Shown: positions 51,466 to 60,440, counted from the first letter of the stretch. The stretch is DNA of 64,000 nt from Chloroflexota bacterium (GCA_016191345.1 JACPOU010000047.1:51791-115790); one strand, 5' to 3'. Notes: a model not told the origin generated them from the letters alone. A program made the numbers and translations.

Positions 51466-51529
51466 CGGGAGGATCATACCCACGGATCGACCGGAGGAAC
51501 CGGCGACCGACGAGAGCCGTCACCGGGCC

Positions 51530-51994
51530 GTGCCAGCACTGCCGCTCGCGAGCCGCTCCGCGTTCCGTGCTGCAGCGATCCAGACCGCCCCCGTCGGCCT
51601 TGCCCTCGCCGTCGGGCTCGCCGGCTGCGGGCTCCTCGCGAGCCCGGTCCCGAGCAGCCTCGTCCTGCCGAAGCCGACCTGCGGCGGGGCCAAGATCGCG
51701 ATCCCCGGTGCCCTGACCTGTGAGCGGCTCGTGGTCGTGGCCATCGAGGTGCTCGGTCGCGAGACGCCGGCCCAGCTCGACCGCGGGATCCTCGCCATCG
51801 GCGTCAATCTCCAGGGCTGCCCGCGCAACGAGGTGCCGCCCCAGATCGACTGCACGGGGGAGGACTGGGCCCAGCTCGTCACGATCACGTTCGGCCCGGC
51901 CCGCGGCGGTGGCCCGGTGGAGCCGAGCCTCACCGTCGCCCTGGCGCCCGTCAGCGGTCGCCTGCTCGGGATCGCGAACCCGCTGATCCGCTGA
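51530..51994 (+). CDS. Putative lipoprotein
   Basis: A ~154-residue protein with a lipoprotein signal (VGLALAVGLAGCGLLAS; lipobox LAGC). The mature part has four more cysteines (PTCGGAK, ALTCERL, LQGCPRNE, QIDCTGED), spaced as for two disulfides, and a beta-rich look. I start at GTG 51530, which gives a short n-region with arginines (SRSAFRAAAIQTAP); an ATG at 51443 would lie inside the divergent LysM gene. No SD or TAnnnT is convincing, so the start is uncertain. Function unknown. Confidence 0.65.
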   Translation: MPALPLASRSAFRAAAIQTAPVGLALAVGLAGCGLLASPVPSSLVLPKPTCGGAKIAIPGALTCERLVVVAIEVLGRETPAQLDRGILAIGVNLQGCPRNEVPPQIDCTGEDWAQLVTITFGPARGGGPVEPSLTVALAPVSGRLLGIANPLIR

Positions 51995-52141
51995 TCCCGC
52001 CGTGCGTTCCTTCCCGTTCGCGGGCCCGGACCCGACCGGGGGCCAACCCGGCGAGCCGTCACCGCCGGCGGGTACCCGGTGAATTCGACAGCCACCGAGG
52101 CCGGCATCCGGGGCCCCGTCGCCGCTCCCCGAGGCGGACGT

Positions 52142-52170
52142 TTGACAGGTCGGGCGGGCGTTCCGACACT
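52142..52170 (+). promoter_or_regulatory. Candidate sodN promoter
   Basis: TTGACA (52142-52147), 17-bp spacer, GACACT (52165-52170). It lies ~46 bp before the sodN ATG with AAGGAG in between. The -35 is perfect and the -10 poor, which may mean activator dependence. No Nur-type palindrome is obvious. Confidence 0.5.
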
Positions 52171-52215
52171 CACGGTGGCACCACCAAAGCGACCGAGAGC
52201 GTCCGAAGGAGTCCC

Positions 52216-52656
52216 ATGTCCCTGAAGCGCGCGCTGACCAGCGTTTTCGCCCCGACCACCATCGCCCGTGCCCATTGCGACCTGCCCTGCGGCGTCTATG
52301 ACCCGGAGCAGGCCCGCATCGAGGCCGAGTCCTGCTATCGCATCGTGGAGAAGTACGCGGCCAACGAGGACGCGACCTTCCGGACGCGGGCGATCGGGAT
52401 CAAGGAGAAGCAGGCGGACCTCGTCAAGCATCACCTCGACGTCCTCTGGCACGACTACTTCAAGCCGGAGCATCTCGAGACGGTCCCGAACCTGCACGAC
52501 CTGTTCTGGCAGGCGAACAAGCAGGTTTCGAAGGTGAAGGCGTCCACCGATCTCGCCGACGCGAAGCGCCTCCTCGAGCTCGTCGACCAGGTCGACGCGG
52601 CCTGGAAGGCCACCGGAGGCCCCGGCAAGACCCGCGTCTCCGGCCGCCCCGGCTGA
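52216..52656 (+). CDS. sodN: Nickel superoxide dismutase
   Basis: A 146-residue Ni-SOD precursor, converting superoxide to oxygen and peroxide. The nickel hook HCDLPCGVYDP starts at H20, so removal of the first 19 residues exposes His1 as required; Cys2 and Cys6 of the mature protein are present. The following RIEAESCYRIVEKYAANEDA and LWHDYFKPEHLETVPNLHDL four-helix-bundle segments are typical. AAGGAG lies ~7 nt before the ATG. The maturation peptidase gene follows 35 bp downstream. The C-terminal extension (GGPGKTRVSGRPG) is slightly longer than usual. Confidence 0.97.
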   Translation: MSLKRALTSVFAPTTIARAHCDLPCGVYDPEQARIEAESCYRIVEKYAANEDATFRTRAIGIKEKQADLVKHHLDVLWHDYFKPEHLETVPNLHDLFWQANKQVSKVKASTDLADAKRLLELVDQVDAAWKATGGPGKTRVSGRPG

Positions 52657-52691
52657 ACGAACGGCCGGCTGATCCGCGGCTGAGCTGGCCG

Positions 52692-53180
52692 ATGGATCGC
52701 GTCGCCCTGCGTTCGGGATCGCTCCGGGAGCGGCTGCGCGGGCCGTGGCGGGTGACCGTCGCCGAGGGCTCCATGCTGCCGGGCGTCGCGCCGGGCGACT
52801 GGCTCCTCGTCGACCCCACCATCCGGCGCTGGCCACGGCGCGGGACCCTCGTCCTCTTCCGCGAGCCGGAGACCGGCGAGCTCGCGATCAAGCGCGTGGC
52901 CGGCCTGGGCGGCGATCGCATCCCGTTCGCGGACGGCTTCCTCGTCCTCGCGGCTGACGAGGCCTGGCTCGAATCGGACGCCTCGCCCGAGGTCGCGGGC
53001 GCGGCCGGCCATGGGCCGCCGGTCGATTCGCACCGCTACGGGCCGGTGCCCGTGGAGCTGCTCGTCGGCCGACCGTGGTTCCGCTACGGCCCGCCCCGCC
53101 GGATCGGCCGCCTGGCGGGACCGGCAGGGTCGCGGGACGCTCGCCGGATATCCTCACCGGATGTCGAACCACCTGGCTGA
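52692..53180 (+). CDS. sodX: Nickel SOD maturation peptidase (S26-like)
   Basis: A 162-residue signal-peptidase-like serine protease without an obvious membrane anchor, encoded next to sodN as in other Ni-SOD bacteria, where it removes the SodN leader to free the nickel-binding N-terminus. Catalytic Ser lies in VAEGSMLPGVAPGDW and catalytic Lys in LAIKRVAGLGGDRI. The C-terminal ~25 residues are Arg/Pro-rich and overlap the start of the next gene by 20 bp; that gene's leaderless -10 lies inside sodX. Confidence 0.92.
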   Translation: MDRVALRSGSLRERLRGPWRVTVAEGSMLPGVAPGDWLLVDPTIRRWPRRGTLVLFREPETGELAIKRVAGLGGDRIPFADGFLVLAADEAWLESDASPEVAGAAGHGPPVDSHRYGPVPVELLVGRPWFRYGPPRRIGRLAGPAGSRDARRISSPDVEPPG

Positions 53181-54375
53181 CGCCCCGCTTCCCGGCCCGC
53201 CCGACCCGTGGGCGAGCACCGACAGGCCGTCGCCTCGTGACGGTCCGCCCTGGCACATGACCGAGATGGTGGCCGCCGAGCCCGGCCTCGCGCGGCGCCT
53301 CCTCCGGAACCTCGCGGATCCGGCCGGTCCTGCGACCGTGCTCGCATCGCGGCTTCGGGAGACCGCCGCCGGCGGCCGGCCGATCGTCGTGACCGGCTGC
53401 GGCACGAGCGAGCACGGAGCGCTGGCCGTGGCCGAGGTCCTCCGCGATGGGTTCCGGGGCGCCGGGCTGCCATCGGCCCTCGGCGCGGGCGGGGCACCCG
53501 TTGCGGTCCAGGCGTTCGAGGCCGCGCTGGATGCCGGTCTCGCGGGAGCCGGAAGCCTCGTGATCGCCGTCAGCCACGAAGGCGCGACGTGGGCCACGAA
53601 CCGGGCGCTTGACGCCGCGCAGACCGCCGGCGCGACCACGGCGCTCATCACCGTCAGCAGCGCATCGCCGGGCGCGGCCCTCGCCGACATCGTCATCGCC
53701 ACCGACGAGCTCGACCAGAGCTGGTGCCACACGATCGGCTACCTCGCGCCGATCCTGGCCGCGGCGGCGGTTGCCGGCCACGTCACCGGCAGCCCTCCCG
53801 ACGGCGACGCGGCCCATGACCTCCTTGCGGCGGGCACGGGAGGGGCCGCGCAGATCGCGGCGGAGAAGATCGCTCCAGCCTTGTCGGGCATCGATCGCCT
53901 GATCGTGCTCGGCACCGGGATCGACCGGATCGCCGCCCGCGAGCTCACGCTCAAGGTCGAGGAGGGCGCCCACCTGCCGGCCGCGATGCGCGACCTCGAG
54001 ACGATGCTGCATGGCCATCTCGCCGGCGTGGACGAGCGCACGGGCGTCGTGCTGGTCCTGACCGAGCGCGGACACCGGGGCGCCCGGACCGCCCGCGCCA
54101 TCGGGGCCCTGAAGGCCTGCCGGGAACTCGGAATGCCGGTCGCCGCGATCATCGCGGACGTCGTGGACGAGGCGATCGACGCCTTGCTGACGCCCGCGGG
54201 CAGGATCGTGCTTCCCGATCCCGTGGCCCTGACGAGCCCGGTCGCCTCCCTGCTCGGGACCGCGGCCGCGCTCCAGGTCCTGACCCTCGCGCTCGCCCTC
54301 GACCGCGGCGTCGATCCGGACCCGATCCGTCGCGACGACCCGCGATACCTCGCGGCAGCCGACGCGGCGGGCTGA
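53161..54375 (+). CDS. Double SIS-domain sugar-phosphate isomerase-like protein
   Basis: A 404-residue protein with two SIS domains (about 55-200 and 235-370), as in the isomerase half of GlmS and in AgaS: PIVVTGCGTSEHGALAVAEV, LVIAVSHEGATWATNRA, then LIVLGTGIDRIAARELTLKV with EEGAHLPAAMRDLETMLHGH. The glutamine-amidotransferase domain of GlmS is absent, so it may deaminate or bind amino-sugar phosphates. ATG 53161 lies 6 nt after TATCCT (53149-53154): a leaderless start inside the end of sodX. MocA-type oxidoreductase follows after 4 bp. Confidence 0.88.
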   Translation: MSNHLADAPLPGPPDPWASTDRPSPRDGPPWHMTEMVAAEPGLARRLLRNLADPAGPATVLASRLRETAAGGRPIVVTGCGTSEHGALAVAEVLRDGFRGAGLPSALGAGGAPVAVQAFEAALDAGLAGAGSLVIAVSHEGATWATNRALDAAQTAGATTALITVSSASPGAALADIVIATDELDQSWCHTIGYLAPILAAAAVAGHVTGSPPDGDAAHDLLAAGTGGAAQIAAEKIAPALSGIDRLIVLGTGIDRIAARELTLKVEEGAHLPAAMRDLETMLHGHLAGVDERTGVVLVLTERGHRGARTARAIGALKACRELGMPVAAIIADVVDEAIDALLTPAGRIVLPDPVALTSPVASLLGTAAALQVLTLALALDRGVDPDPIRRDDPRYLAAADAAG

Positions 54376-54379
54376 GCCG

Positions 54380-55384
54380 ATGACGACCGTGCGCTGGGGC
54401 ATCCTCTCCACCGCGAACATCGCCCGCCGGAAGGCCATCCCCGGGATCCGCGCCGCGGACCGCTGCGAGGTCGTGGCGATCGCCTCGCGAGACGGGGGGC
54501 AGGCCCGCGCGGTCGCCGGGGAGCTCGGGATCCCGACGGCCCACGATTCGTACGAGGCGCTGCTCGCCGACCCGGGGGTGGACGCGGTCTACATTCCCCT
54601 GCCCAACCACCTCCACGCGGAGTGGACGATCGCTGCCGCCCGCGCCGGCAAGCACGTCCTGTGCGAGAAGCCGCTGGCGATGACGGCCGCGGACGCGGAG
54701 CGGATGGTCGCCGCGGCCGCCGACGCGGGTGTCCTCCTCATGGAGGCGTTCATGTACCGCCTCCACCCGACGTGGGTGGCCGTTCGCGAGCTCATCGCCG
54801 CCGGGCGGATCGGGCGGCTCGTCGCGGTCCAGAGCTGGTTCTCGTACTTCAACGACGACCCGGCGAACATCCGGAACATCCGCGACTACGGCGGCGGGGC
54901 GCTGTTCGACATCGGCTGCTACAACGTCAACCTGTCGCGAATGCTGTTCGGCGGCGAGCCGAGGCGCGTGGAGGCCTCCATCCTCCGCGACCCCGCCGGC
55001 GGCGTCGATGTCGTGACGGCCGGCATCCTCGAGTTCGAGACGGGCATCGCGAGCTTCACCTGCACGACCCGCGCCGAGAACGACCAGCGGGTCGACATCT
55101 ACGGCACGGATGGCCGGATCTCCATCGAGATCCCGTTCAACATCCCGCCGGACCGGCCGACCCGCATTGCGGTGATCCACGGCGGCGAGCCGCCGGTCGC
55201 GCCGGCCACGGAGCGGCTGACCTTCGACACGATGGACCCGTACGCCGCCGAGGCCGCCGCCTTCGCCGCTGCCGTGCTCGACGGCGGTCCCGTCCCCGTC
55301 GATCCCGCGGACGCGGTCGCGAACCTTCGCGTCATCGAGGCGCTGTTCGCTTCGGCCGAGCACAGCGCCGGCACGTTCGCCTGA
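54380..55384 (+). CDS. Gfo/Idh/MocA-family oxidoreductase
   Basis: A 334-residue NAD(P)-dependent sugar/inositol dehydrogenase-type protein. The Rossmann domain begins RWGILSTANIARRKAIPGIR; the signature HVLCEKPLAMTAADAERM includes the EKP lysine; the C-terminal domain has DYGGGALFDIGCYNVNLSRM with the Asp/His-region residues of the family. Starts 4 bp after the SIS gene, probably one operon acting on a sugar derivative. GlcNAc/scyllo-inositol or 1,5-anhydro-sugar dehydrogenases are the alternatives; substrate unassigned. Confidence 0.92.
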   Translation: MTTVRWGILSTANIARRKAIPGIRAADRCEVVAIASRDGGQARAVAGELGIPTAHDSYEALLADPGVDAVYIPLPNHLHAEWTIAAARAGKHVLCEKPLAMTAADAERMVAAAADAGVLLMEAFMYRLHPTWVAVRELIAAGRIGRLVAVQSWFSYFNDDPANIRNIRDYGGGALFDIGCYNVNLSRMLFGGEPRRVEASILRDPAGGVDVVTAGILEFETGIASFTCTTRAENDQRVDIYGTDGRISIEIPFNIPPDRPTRIAVIHGGEPPVAPATERLTFDTMDPYAAEAAAFAAAVLDGGPVPVDPADAVANLRVIEALFASAEHSAGTFA

Positions 55385-55443
55385 GGCAGGCCGGCGCGCG
55401 CCTGCGGCGGCCCCGCACCAGAGCCGGTCCGGGTCGGCGGTGC

Positions 55444-56427
55444 TCAGGCCTGGTCGATGAGCGCCTCGGCCAGCAGGTCGATCATGTCGAGGTCCCACGG
55501 CAGGAAGTCCTGGAGCATGATCCGCTCGACCCCCGCCTCGGCGAAGCGCCGGACCATCGCCCGGGCCTCGTCCGGCGTGCCCAGGATCCAGCGCGCCTTC
55601 CGCGCCTCGTACCAGGCCGAGCCGCCGGCCGCATCCACGCCGAGCGCCTCGAGGAGCACCGTTCGCCGCCGCCCGACGTCCGACGCGTCCCGGCCGAGCA
55701 TGACGCCGGCCATCGTCGAGTGGGTGATCGTGGCTGGCGGCCGGCCGATCGCGCGGCAGGCCTCGTCCAGGAGCTCGTAGCGCTCCGCCGCCCGATCGGG
55801 CGAGGACGAGGTGAGGTTGAACTCGTCCGCATACTTCGCCGCCATCCGGTACGACCGCGGCGAGCCCTCGCCGCCGACGATGATCCGCGGCCGGACCGCG
55901 CCCGTATCGGCTCGCGGGCGGCCCGGCACATCGATGGGCTTCGGTCGCAGGAAGCCCCCCTCGACCGTGACCTGGTGACCCTGGTAGCGCCAGCCGTCGG
56001 GCTCCGTCCAGAGCTTGTGGAGCAGCTCCAGCTGGTCCTCCATGAGGTCGGCCCGCTCCCTGATCTCGGGAAAGGCCAGCCCGAGCGGCCCGTGGTCGGC
56101 CTCGTTCCAGCCCGCGCCGACGCCGACCTCGATCCGGCCGCCGCTCATCTCGTCGACCGTCGTGACGACCTTCACGAAGCTGCCCGGGTGGCGGAACGTG
56201 ACGGGACTGACGAGGACGCCGAGCGAGATCCGCCGGGTCTCGCGGGCCAGGCCGGCCAGCACGGTCCAGGCATCGGTGGTTGCTCCGTCAGCCGGCCCGG
56301 GGAAGCTCGCGTAGTGATCGCTCCGGAAGAACGACTCGAAGCCGGCCGCCTCCGCTCGAAGGACGATCGCGAGCTGGTCCTCGTACGAGAGGCCCTGCTG
56401 GGCCTCGATCATCAGCGCGAATCGCAT
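55444..56427 (-). CDS. LLM-class F420/FMN-dependent oxidoreductase
   Basis: A 327-residue luciferase-like (TIM-barrel) flavin-dependent protein: MRFALMIEAQQGLSYEDQLA, RSDHYASFPG, GVLVSPVTFRHPGSFVKVVT, GRIEVGVGAGWNEADHGPLG and PRIIVGGEGSPRSYRMAAKY. The GVGAGW motif is common to F420-dependent members. Cofactor identity (F420 or FMN) cannot be fixed; no F420 biosynthesis gene is in the window. It is divergent from the MarR gene across 50 bp and so may be under MarR control. Start ATG 56427. Confidence 0.9.
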   Translation of the reverse strand: MRFALMIEAQQGLSYEDQLAIVLRAEAAGFESFFRSDHYASFPGPADGATTDAWTVLAGLARETRRISLGVLVSPVTFRHPGSFVKVVTTVDEMSGGRIEVGVGAGWNEADHGPLGLAFPEIRERADLMEDQLELLHKLWTEPDGWRYQGHQVTVEGGFLRPKPIDVPGRPRADTGAVRPRIIVGGEGSPRSYRMAAKYADEFNLTSSSPDRAAERYELLDEACRAIGRPPATITHSTMAGVMLGRDASDVGRRRTVLLEALGVDAAGGSAWYEARKARWILGTPDEARAMVRRFAEAGVERIMLQDFLPWDLDMIDLLAEALIDQA

Positions 56428-56477
56428 CGGCGGTGCTCCGGCTTGACCAGATGGTTCAGATCGGTAGAATGCTTCGT

Positions 56478-56987
56478 GTGACACGAAGCACTACGGCAGC
56501 GCCGGCCGCCGGCGACCTCATCGATGCCATCGTGACAGAACTCCAGGCATCGATCCGCGACATGCGCTGCGGCTCCACCGAACGCCTCGTCCGGCGCAAC
56601 CTGAGCATGACCCATGTCCACGTCCTGTGGCTGCTGGAGCACCACGGGGCGATGGCCATGAGCCGGCTCGCGGAGCTCCTCGACGTCTCGCTGTCGAACG
56701 CGACGGGGCTCATCGACCGGATGGAGGAGCGCGGGCTCGTCGAGCGGGTCCGCGTCCCCGATGACCGGCGCATCGTCCTCGTCCGTCCCGCGGCCGGGGG
56801 CCGCCTCGCCCTCGAGGAGAACGAGCTCGTGCGCCGGGAGCAGATGCGGGCCGTGCTCAGCCAGCTGGACCCGCGTCAGCTGGAACGCGCCCTGGCCGCG
56901 TTCCGCGACATCCGCGCCGCCATCGAGGCTGCTTCGGGGATCGCGGGCCAGGAACACCGTCACCACTTCGTCGACAGCCCGGACTGA
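56478..56987 (+). CDS. MarR-family transcriptional regulator
   Basis: A 169-residue MarR winged-helix protein: RRNLSMTHVHVLWLLEHHGA, MSRLAELLDVSLSNATGLID, RMEERGLVERVRVPDDRRIV, then a C-terminal dimer helix. The GTG at 56478 lies 7 nt after TAGAAT (56465-56470), so it is leaderless and longer upstream starts are rejected. An MFS exporter gene follows 29 bp downstream and an LLM oxidoreductase is divergent, the usual setting of a drug-responsive repressor. Confidence 0.93.
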   Translation: MTRSTTAAPAAGDLIDAIVTELQASIRDMRCGSTERLVRRNLSMTHVHVLWLLEHHGAMAMSRLAELLDVSLSNATGLIDRMEERGLVERVRVPDDRRIVLVRPAAGGRLALEENELVRREQMRAVLSQLDPRQLERALAAFRDIRAAIEAASGIAGQEHRHHFVDSPD

Positions 56988-57016
56988 TCGACCCCACCGC
57001 TCACAGGAAGAGGTCC

Positions 57017-58669
57017 ATGGAGACGTCCCGACCCGACGCGCCTGTCAGCGCGCCCACCCTCGCCGAGGATCCGGCGCTCGGCCTCGATCGCCGGGCGAAG
57101 ATGGAGATCCTCTTCGCCATCATGCTCGGGCTCTTCCTCGGGGCCCTGGACCAGACGATCGTCAGCGTCGCCCTGCCGACCATCGTCACCGATCTCGGCG
57201 GACAGTCCCTGCTCACCTGGACGATCACGATCTACCTGCTGACCTCCACGATCACGGTCCCGTTCTACGGCAAGCTCTCCGACCTCTATGGCCGGAAGCC
57301 GCTGCTCATGATCGGGATCACCCTGTTCCTCATCGGGTCGGCGCTCTCCGGCCTGAGCCAGAACATGACCCAGCTCATCATCTTCCGGGGCATCCAGGGT
57401 CTCGGTGCCGGCGCACTCTTCCCGATCTCCCTCGCCGTCATCGGCGACCTCTTCACGCCGGCCGAGCGGGGCAAGTACCAGGGCCTCTTCGGAGCCGTGT
57501 TCGGGCTCAGCTCGATCGTCGGTCCGCTGCTCGGTGGGTTCCTCACGGAGCGCGCGAGCTGGCACTGGATCTTCTACGTCAACCTGCCGATCGGCCTCAT
57601 CGCCCTCTACGTCATCTGGCACCTGCTGCCGACGATCAAGCGCCCCGACGCGAGCCGCAACCTCGACTTCCTGGGCGCGGGCGTGTTCACGGTCGCCGTG
57701 GGCTCGCTCCTCGTGGGCCTGACGAACAAGCAGACCGCGGACTGGGGCACGTTCGGCGTCGGTGGCCTGATCGCCATCGGGCTCGTCCTCGGCGCGGTCT
57801 TCCTGTGGGTCGAGTCGCGGGCCAAGGAACCGATCGTCCCGCTGGACCTGTGGCGGAACCGGACGTACGCCGCCTCGATCGCGTCCACGTTCTTCATCAG
57901 CTTCGGGTTCTTCGGCGCGGCGGTCTTCCTGCCCCAGTGGTTCCAGTTCGTGGAGGGCGTCAGCCCCACGAACTCCGGGCTGCAGTCCCTGCCGCTCCTC
58001 GCCGGCCTGATCATCAGCTCGATCGCGGCGGGCATCCTCGTCTCGAGGACCGGTCGCTACAAGGCGATCATCATCGGCGGCCTGGCGATCATGGCCGTCG
58101 GCATCTACCTGATGACCGGCCTCCGGGCCGACACGCCGATCGAGACCCTCTGGATCTGGATGTTCATCACGGGCATGGGGATCGGGCCGACCCTCTCTGT
58201 CTTCACGATCGTCGTCCAGAACGCCGTGCCGTTCCAGAAGCTGGGCGTCGCGACGAGCAACCTGACCTTCTTCCGCCAGATCGGCGGCTCGGTCGGCCTC
58301 GCCGTCCTGGGCACGATCTTCGGGACGAAGCTCACCGAGGAGATCCCGATCCAGCTCGTCGCCGCCGGGGTCCCGTCGGCCTTCGTGGACCAGTTCCAGG
58401 GCTCCGGGCAGCAGGGCACGAGCCTCGTCGTCGTCGGCGAGGACCTCGGCCAGGCGATCCTGAAGGGCGTGCCGGAGCAGTTCCGAGCGCTCGTTGAGCC
58501 GCTGATCGGCGGCATCGTCAACGGCATCCACGAGGCGTTCTCGATCGCCGTCGCGAACGTCTTCACGATCGGCGTCGGCACCACCATCGTCGCGCTGGTC
58601 CTCGCGTTCGCGATGAAGGAGATCCCGCTCCGGGATTCGCACGGCCCGGCCCCGATGGCGGAGATGTGA
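57017..58669 (+). CDS. MFS multidrug exporter, DHA2 (EmrB/QacA) family
   Basis: A 550-residue, 14-helix drug:proton antiporter. Motif A is YGKLSDLYGRKPLLM (loop 2-3); the helix-1 motif LGLFLGALDQTIVSVALPTI is characteristic of DHA2; motif C-like GPLLGGFLTERASWHWIFYV is in helix 5. The C-terminal loop before the last helix is longer than usual (~60 residues, with FVDQFQGSGQQG). AGGAAGAGG lies 6-10 nt before ATG 57017. It is downstream of and probably repressed by the MarR protein. Confidence 0.95.
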   Translation: METSRPDAPVSAPTLAEDPALGLDRRAKMEILFAIMLGLFLGALDQTIVSVALPTIVTDLGGQSLLTWTITIYLLTSTITVPFYGKLSDLYGRKPLLMIGITLFLIGSALSGLSQNMTQLIIFRGIQGLGAGALFPISLAVIGDLFTPAERGKYQGLFGAVFGLSSIVGPLLGGFLTERASWHWIFYVNLPIGLIALYVIWHLLPTIKRPDASRNLDFLGAGVFTVAVGSLLVGLTNKQTADWGTFGVGGLIAIGLVLGAVFLWVESRAKEPIVPLDLWRNRTYAASIASTFFISFGFFGAAVFLPQWFQFVEGVSPTNSGLQSLPLLAGLIISSIAAGILVSRTGRYKAIIIGGLAIMAVGIYLMTGLRADTPIETLWIWMFITGMGIGPTLSVFTIVVQNAVPFQKLGVATSNLTFFRQIGGSVGLAVLGTIFGTKLTEEIPIQLVAAGVPSAFVDQFQGSGQQGTSLVVVGEDLGQAILKGVPEQFRALVEPLIGGIVNGIHEAFSIAVANVFTIGVGTTIVALVLAFAMKEIPLRDSHGPAPMAEM

Positions 58670-58720
58670 CCGGGACGAACGGCCGCGCGGCCGACTGACC
58701 CAGCGCTCCTCGCCACCCTC

Positions 58721-58749
58721 GCCGGCCCGCGGACCACTCCCGGGCCGGC
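58721..58749 (+). terminator. Hairpin after the MFS gene
   Basis: A perfect 9-bp stem GCCGGCCCG/CGGGCCGGC (58721-58729, 58741-58749) with an 11-nt loop, 52 bp after the MFS stop and just before the Rieske promoter. No T-tract, so termination is tentative. Confidence 0.5.
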
Positions 58750-58776
58750 GGTCGATTCTGGGCTAGGATCGGGCGC

Positions 58777-59271
58777 GTGGACGACCGCTCGGCACTCCGG
58801 CCCGCCCCGATCCCCGACGGGCTGCTCGCGATCGGCGCGGCTGCCGCCGCGTTCCGGTTCGCGCTCCCCGTCGCGGACCTGCCGGCGGCCGCGTTGCGTC
58901 GGGTGACGTATGGCGACCTGGACGTGCTGATCGCCCACACGAGCGCCGGGATCGTGGCCGTCGACGATCGCTGCCCGCACATGTCGGCGCCGCTGAGCAT
59001 CGGCGAGCTCGACGGCTGCGTGGTCACGTGCCCGCTGCACGAAGGCCGGTTCGACCTCGCCTCGGGCGACCCGGTCCAGATGCCGACCACCGGCTGCCTC
59101 GCGCCCGACGGCACGGCCGTGGCCCCTTGGACGCCGGGCGGCCGCGAGCCGAAGCCGGACGTGCCGGGTCGCAAGGCGGAGGCGCGCCGGCTCACCCGCG
59201 TCCGGCGCTTCCGCTACTACCCGGTCCGGATCGTGGCCGGAATCGTCGAGGTCGCCGTCCCCGAGGCGTAG
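58777..59271 (+). CDS. Rieske [2Fe-2S] domain protein
   Basis: A 164-residue protein with one Rieske domain: cluster ligands in DRCPHMSAPLS (C-x-H) and VTCPLHEGRFDL (C-x-x-H), typical of ferredoxin-type Rieske proteins and the small NirD-like group. The N-terminal ~40 residues are Ala-rich without a Tat or Sec signal; the C-terminal ~35 residues are basic. TAGGAT (58764-58769) lies 7 nt before GTG 58777: leaderless. A partner oxygenase or reductase is not adjacent, so the redox role is unknown. Confidence 0.87.
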   Translation: MDDRSALRPAPIPDGLLAIGAAAAAFRFALPVADLPAAALRRVTYGDLDVLIAHTSAGIVAVDDRCPHMSAPLSIGELDGCVVTCPLHEGRFDLASGDPVQMPTTGCLAPDGTAVAPWTPGGREPKPDVPGRKAEARRLTRVRRFRYYPVRIVAGIVEVAVPEA

Positions 59272-59518
59272 CTGAGCCTCGCCCGCGTCGCCGAGGTTCG
59301 TCGACAGTCGCGGACGACGACTTGCGCACCAGTCCGGTTGGAGTCGGCCGCTGCCTCGGGCGCTGGCCCAACGGTCCACAGGCATGGCCCGGACATGCCC
59401 CACGCGCCCATCGGCCGGCCTCCACTGGCCTTCGACTCCAGTCGCTGGCCAATCGATCGGCGCTGACTGGACCTGGAATCCAGCGAGCCTGGGCTGGTCG
59501 CGATTTCGTTCGGCGAAC
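59272..59518. other. Noncoding stretch between Rieske and LOG genes
   Basis: About 250 bp with no supportable ORF, composed of many short TGGCC/CCAGTC/GGAnTCC words (for example ACTGGACCTGGAATCCAG near 59466). Convergent genes flank it. Confidence 0.55.
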
Positions 59519-59570
59519 GGCTGCGGTCAGCCGTGACGGCTGCGGTCAGCCGCGACGGCTGCGGTCAGCG
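59519..59570. repeat. 19-bp tandem repeat containing the LOG gene stop codon
   Basis: Units of GGCTGCGGTCAGCCGYGAC at 59519-59537 and 59538-59556 with a partial third at 59557-59570. The LOG-type gene (- strand) ends at TGA 59565-59567 inside the last unit, so its stop and preceding bases are repeated beyond the gene. Confidence 0.9.
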
Positions 59571-60386
59571 GCGGGTGTCGGGCGCCGATGCCTGCTTCTC
59601 GACGGCCTCGTCACGCCGGCTCTGGGCGCGCTTCACGATCTCGATGACCTCCGCCGGATCGTCGGTCACCTGGATCAGGTCGAGGTCGCCCGCCTCGATC
59701 ATGCCGTCCGCAAGGAGTCTCCCCCTCAACCAGTCCACGAGGCCGCCGAAGAAGGCCGAGCCGACGAGGATGATCGGGAAGTGGCGGACCTTGCCGGTCT
59801 GGATGAGCGTCAGGGATTCGAACAGCTCGTCCATCGTCCCGAAGCCCCCGGGCAGGATGACGAAGCCGTCGGCGTACTTCACGAACATGACCTTGCGGGC
59901 GAAGAAATACCGGAACTCGACCCCGAGGTCCACGTAGGCGTTGATCGACTGCTCGTGGGGCAGCTCGATGTTGCAGCCGACCGACATCCCGCCGCCTTCC
60001 TGGCAGCCCCGGTTCGCAGCCTCCATGACCCCCGGTCCCCCGCCGGTGATCACGGCGTAGCCCTCGACGGCGAGCCGGCGGCCGATCTCCCGCGCCGTCT
60101 CGTAGACCGGCGAGTCCTCGGCGACGCGGGCCGAGCCGAAGACGGTGATCGCGCGGCCAAGGCCGGCGAGCGCATCGAAACCCTCGACGAACTCGGCGAG
60201 GATCCGGAGGGCCCGCCAGGGATCCGTGTCCAGGAACGCCGGCCGGCCGCTCGGCTCGAGGAGCTTGCGGTCCTCGGTCATCGTGGGGTCGCCGGCCATC
60301 CGGCTGGCGGCGCGCGGCCCGATGACGAGGCGGCCGCTCCGCCGCTTGTCGCTGATGGGCTCGCCCGGGTGATCCTCGCCTGCCAC
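59565..60386 (-). CDS. LOG-family protein (TIGR00730, nucleotide 5'-monophosphate phosphoribohydrolase-like)
   Basis: A 273-residue LOG/lysine-decarboxylase-like fold protein. The signature GGGPGVMEAANRG and PGGFGTMDELFESLT (PGGxGTxxE) are intact, as in cytokinin-activating phosphoribohydrolases and in AMP/PpnN-type nucleotidases. ITVFGSARVAEDSPVYETAR begins the core near residue 75; the first ~70 residues form an extension seen in larger bacterial members. The GTG at 60386 has GGAGG 7 nt upstream, which decides the start. The gene ends inside a 19-bp tandem repeat. Confidence 0.88.
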   Translation of the reverse strand: MAGEDHPGEPISDKRRSGRLVIGPRAASRMAGDPTMTEDRKLLEPSGRPAFLDTDPWRALRILAEFVEGFDALAGLGRAITVFGSARVAEDSPVYETAREIGRRLAVEGYAVITGGGPGVMEAANRGCQEGGGMSVGCNIELPHEQSINAYVDLGVEFRYFFARKVMFVKYADGFVILPGGFGTMDELFESLTLIQTGKVRHFPIILVGSAFFGGLVDWLRGRLLADGMIEAGDLDLIQVTDDPAEVIEIVKRAQSRRDEAVEKQASAPDTRR

Positions 60387-60440
60387 GCTGGAACCTCCAT
60401 GCTCGGGGCCGACCGAGTGTCGATGGCGCATGCTATCGCG

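Noticed and set aside
55385..55443. GCAGGC-N8-GCCTGC hairpin between MocA and LLM genes as a terminator
   Set aside because: Only a 6-bp stem with no T-tract; such pairs are expected by chance at this GC content.
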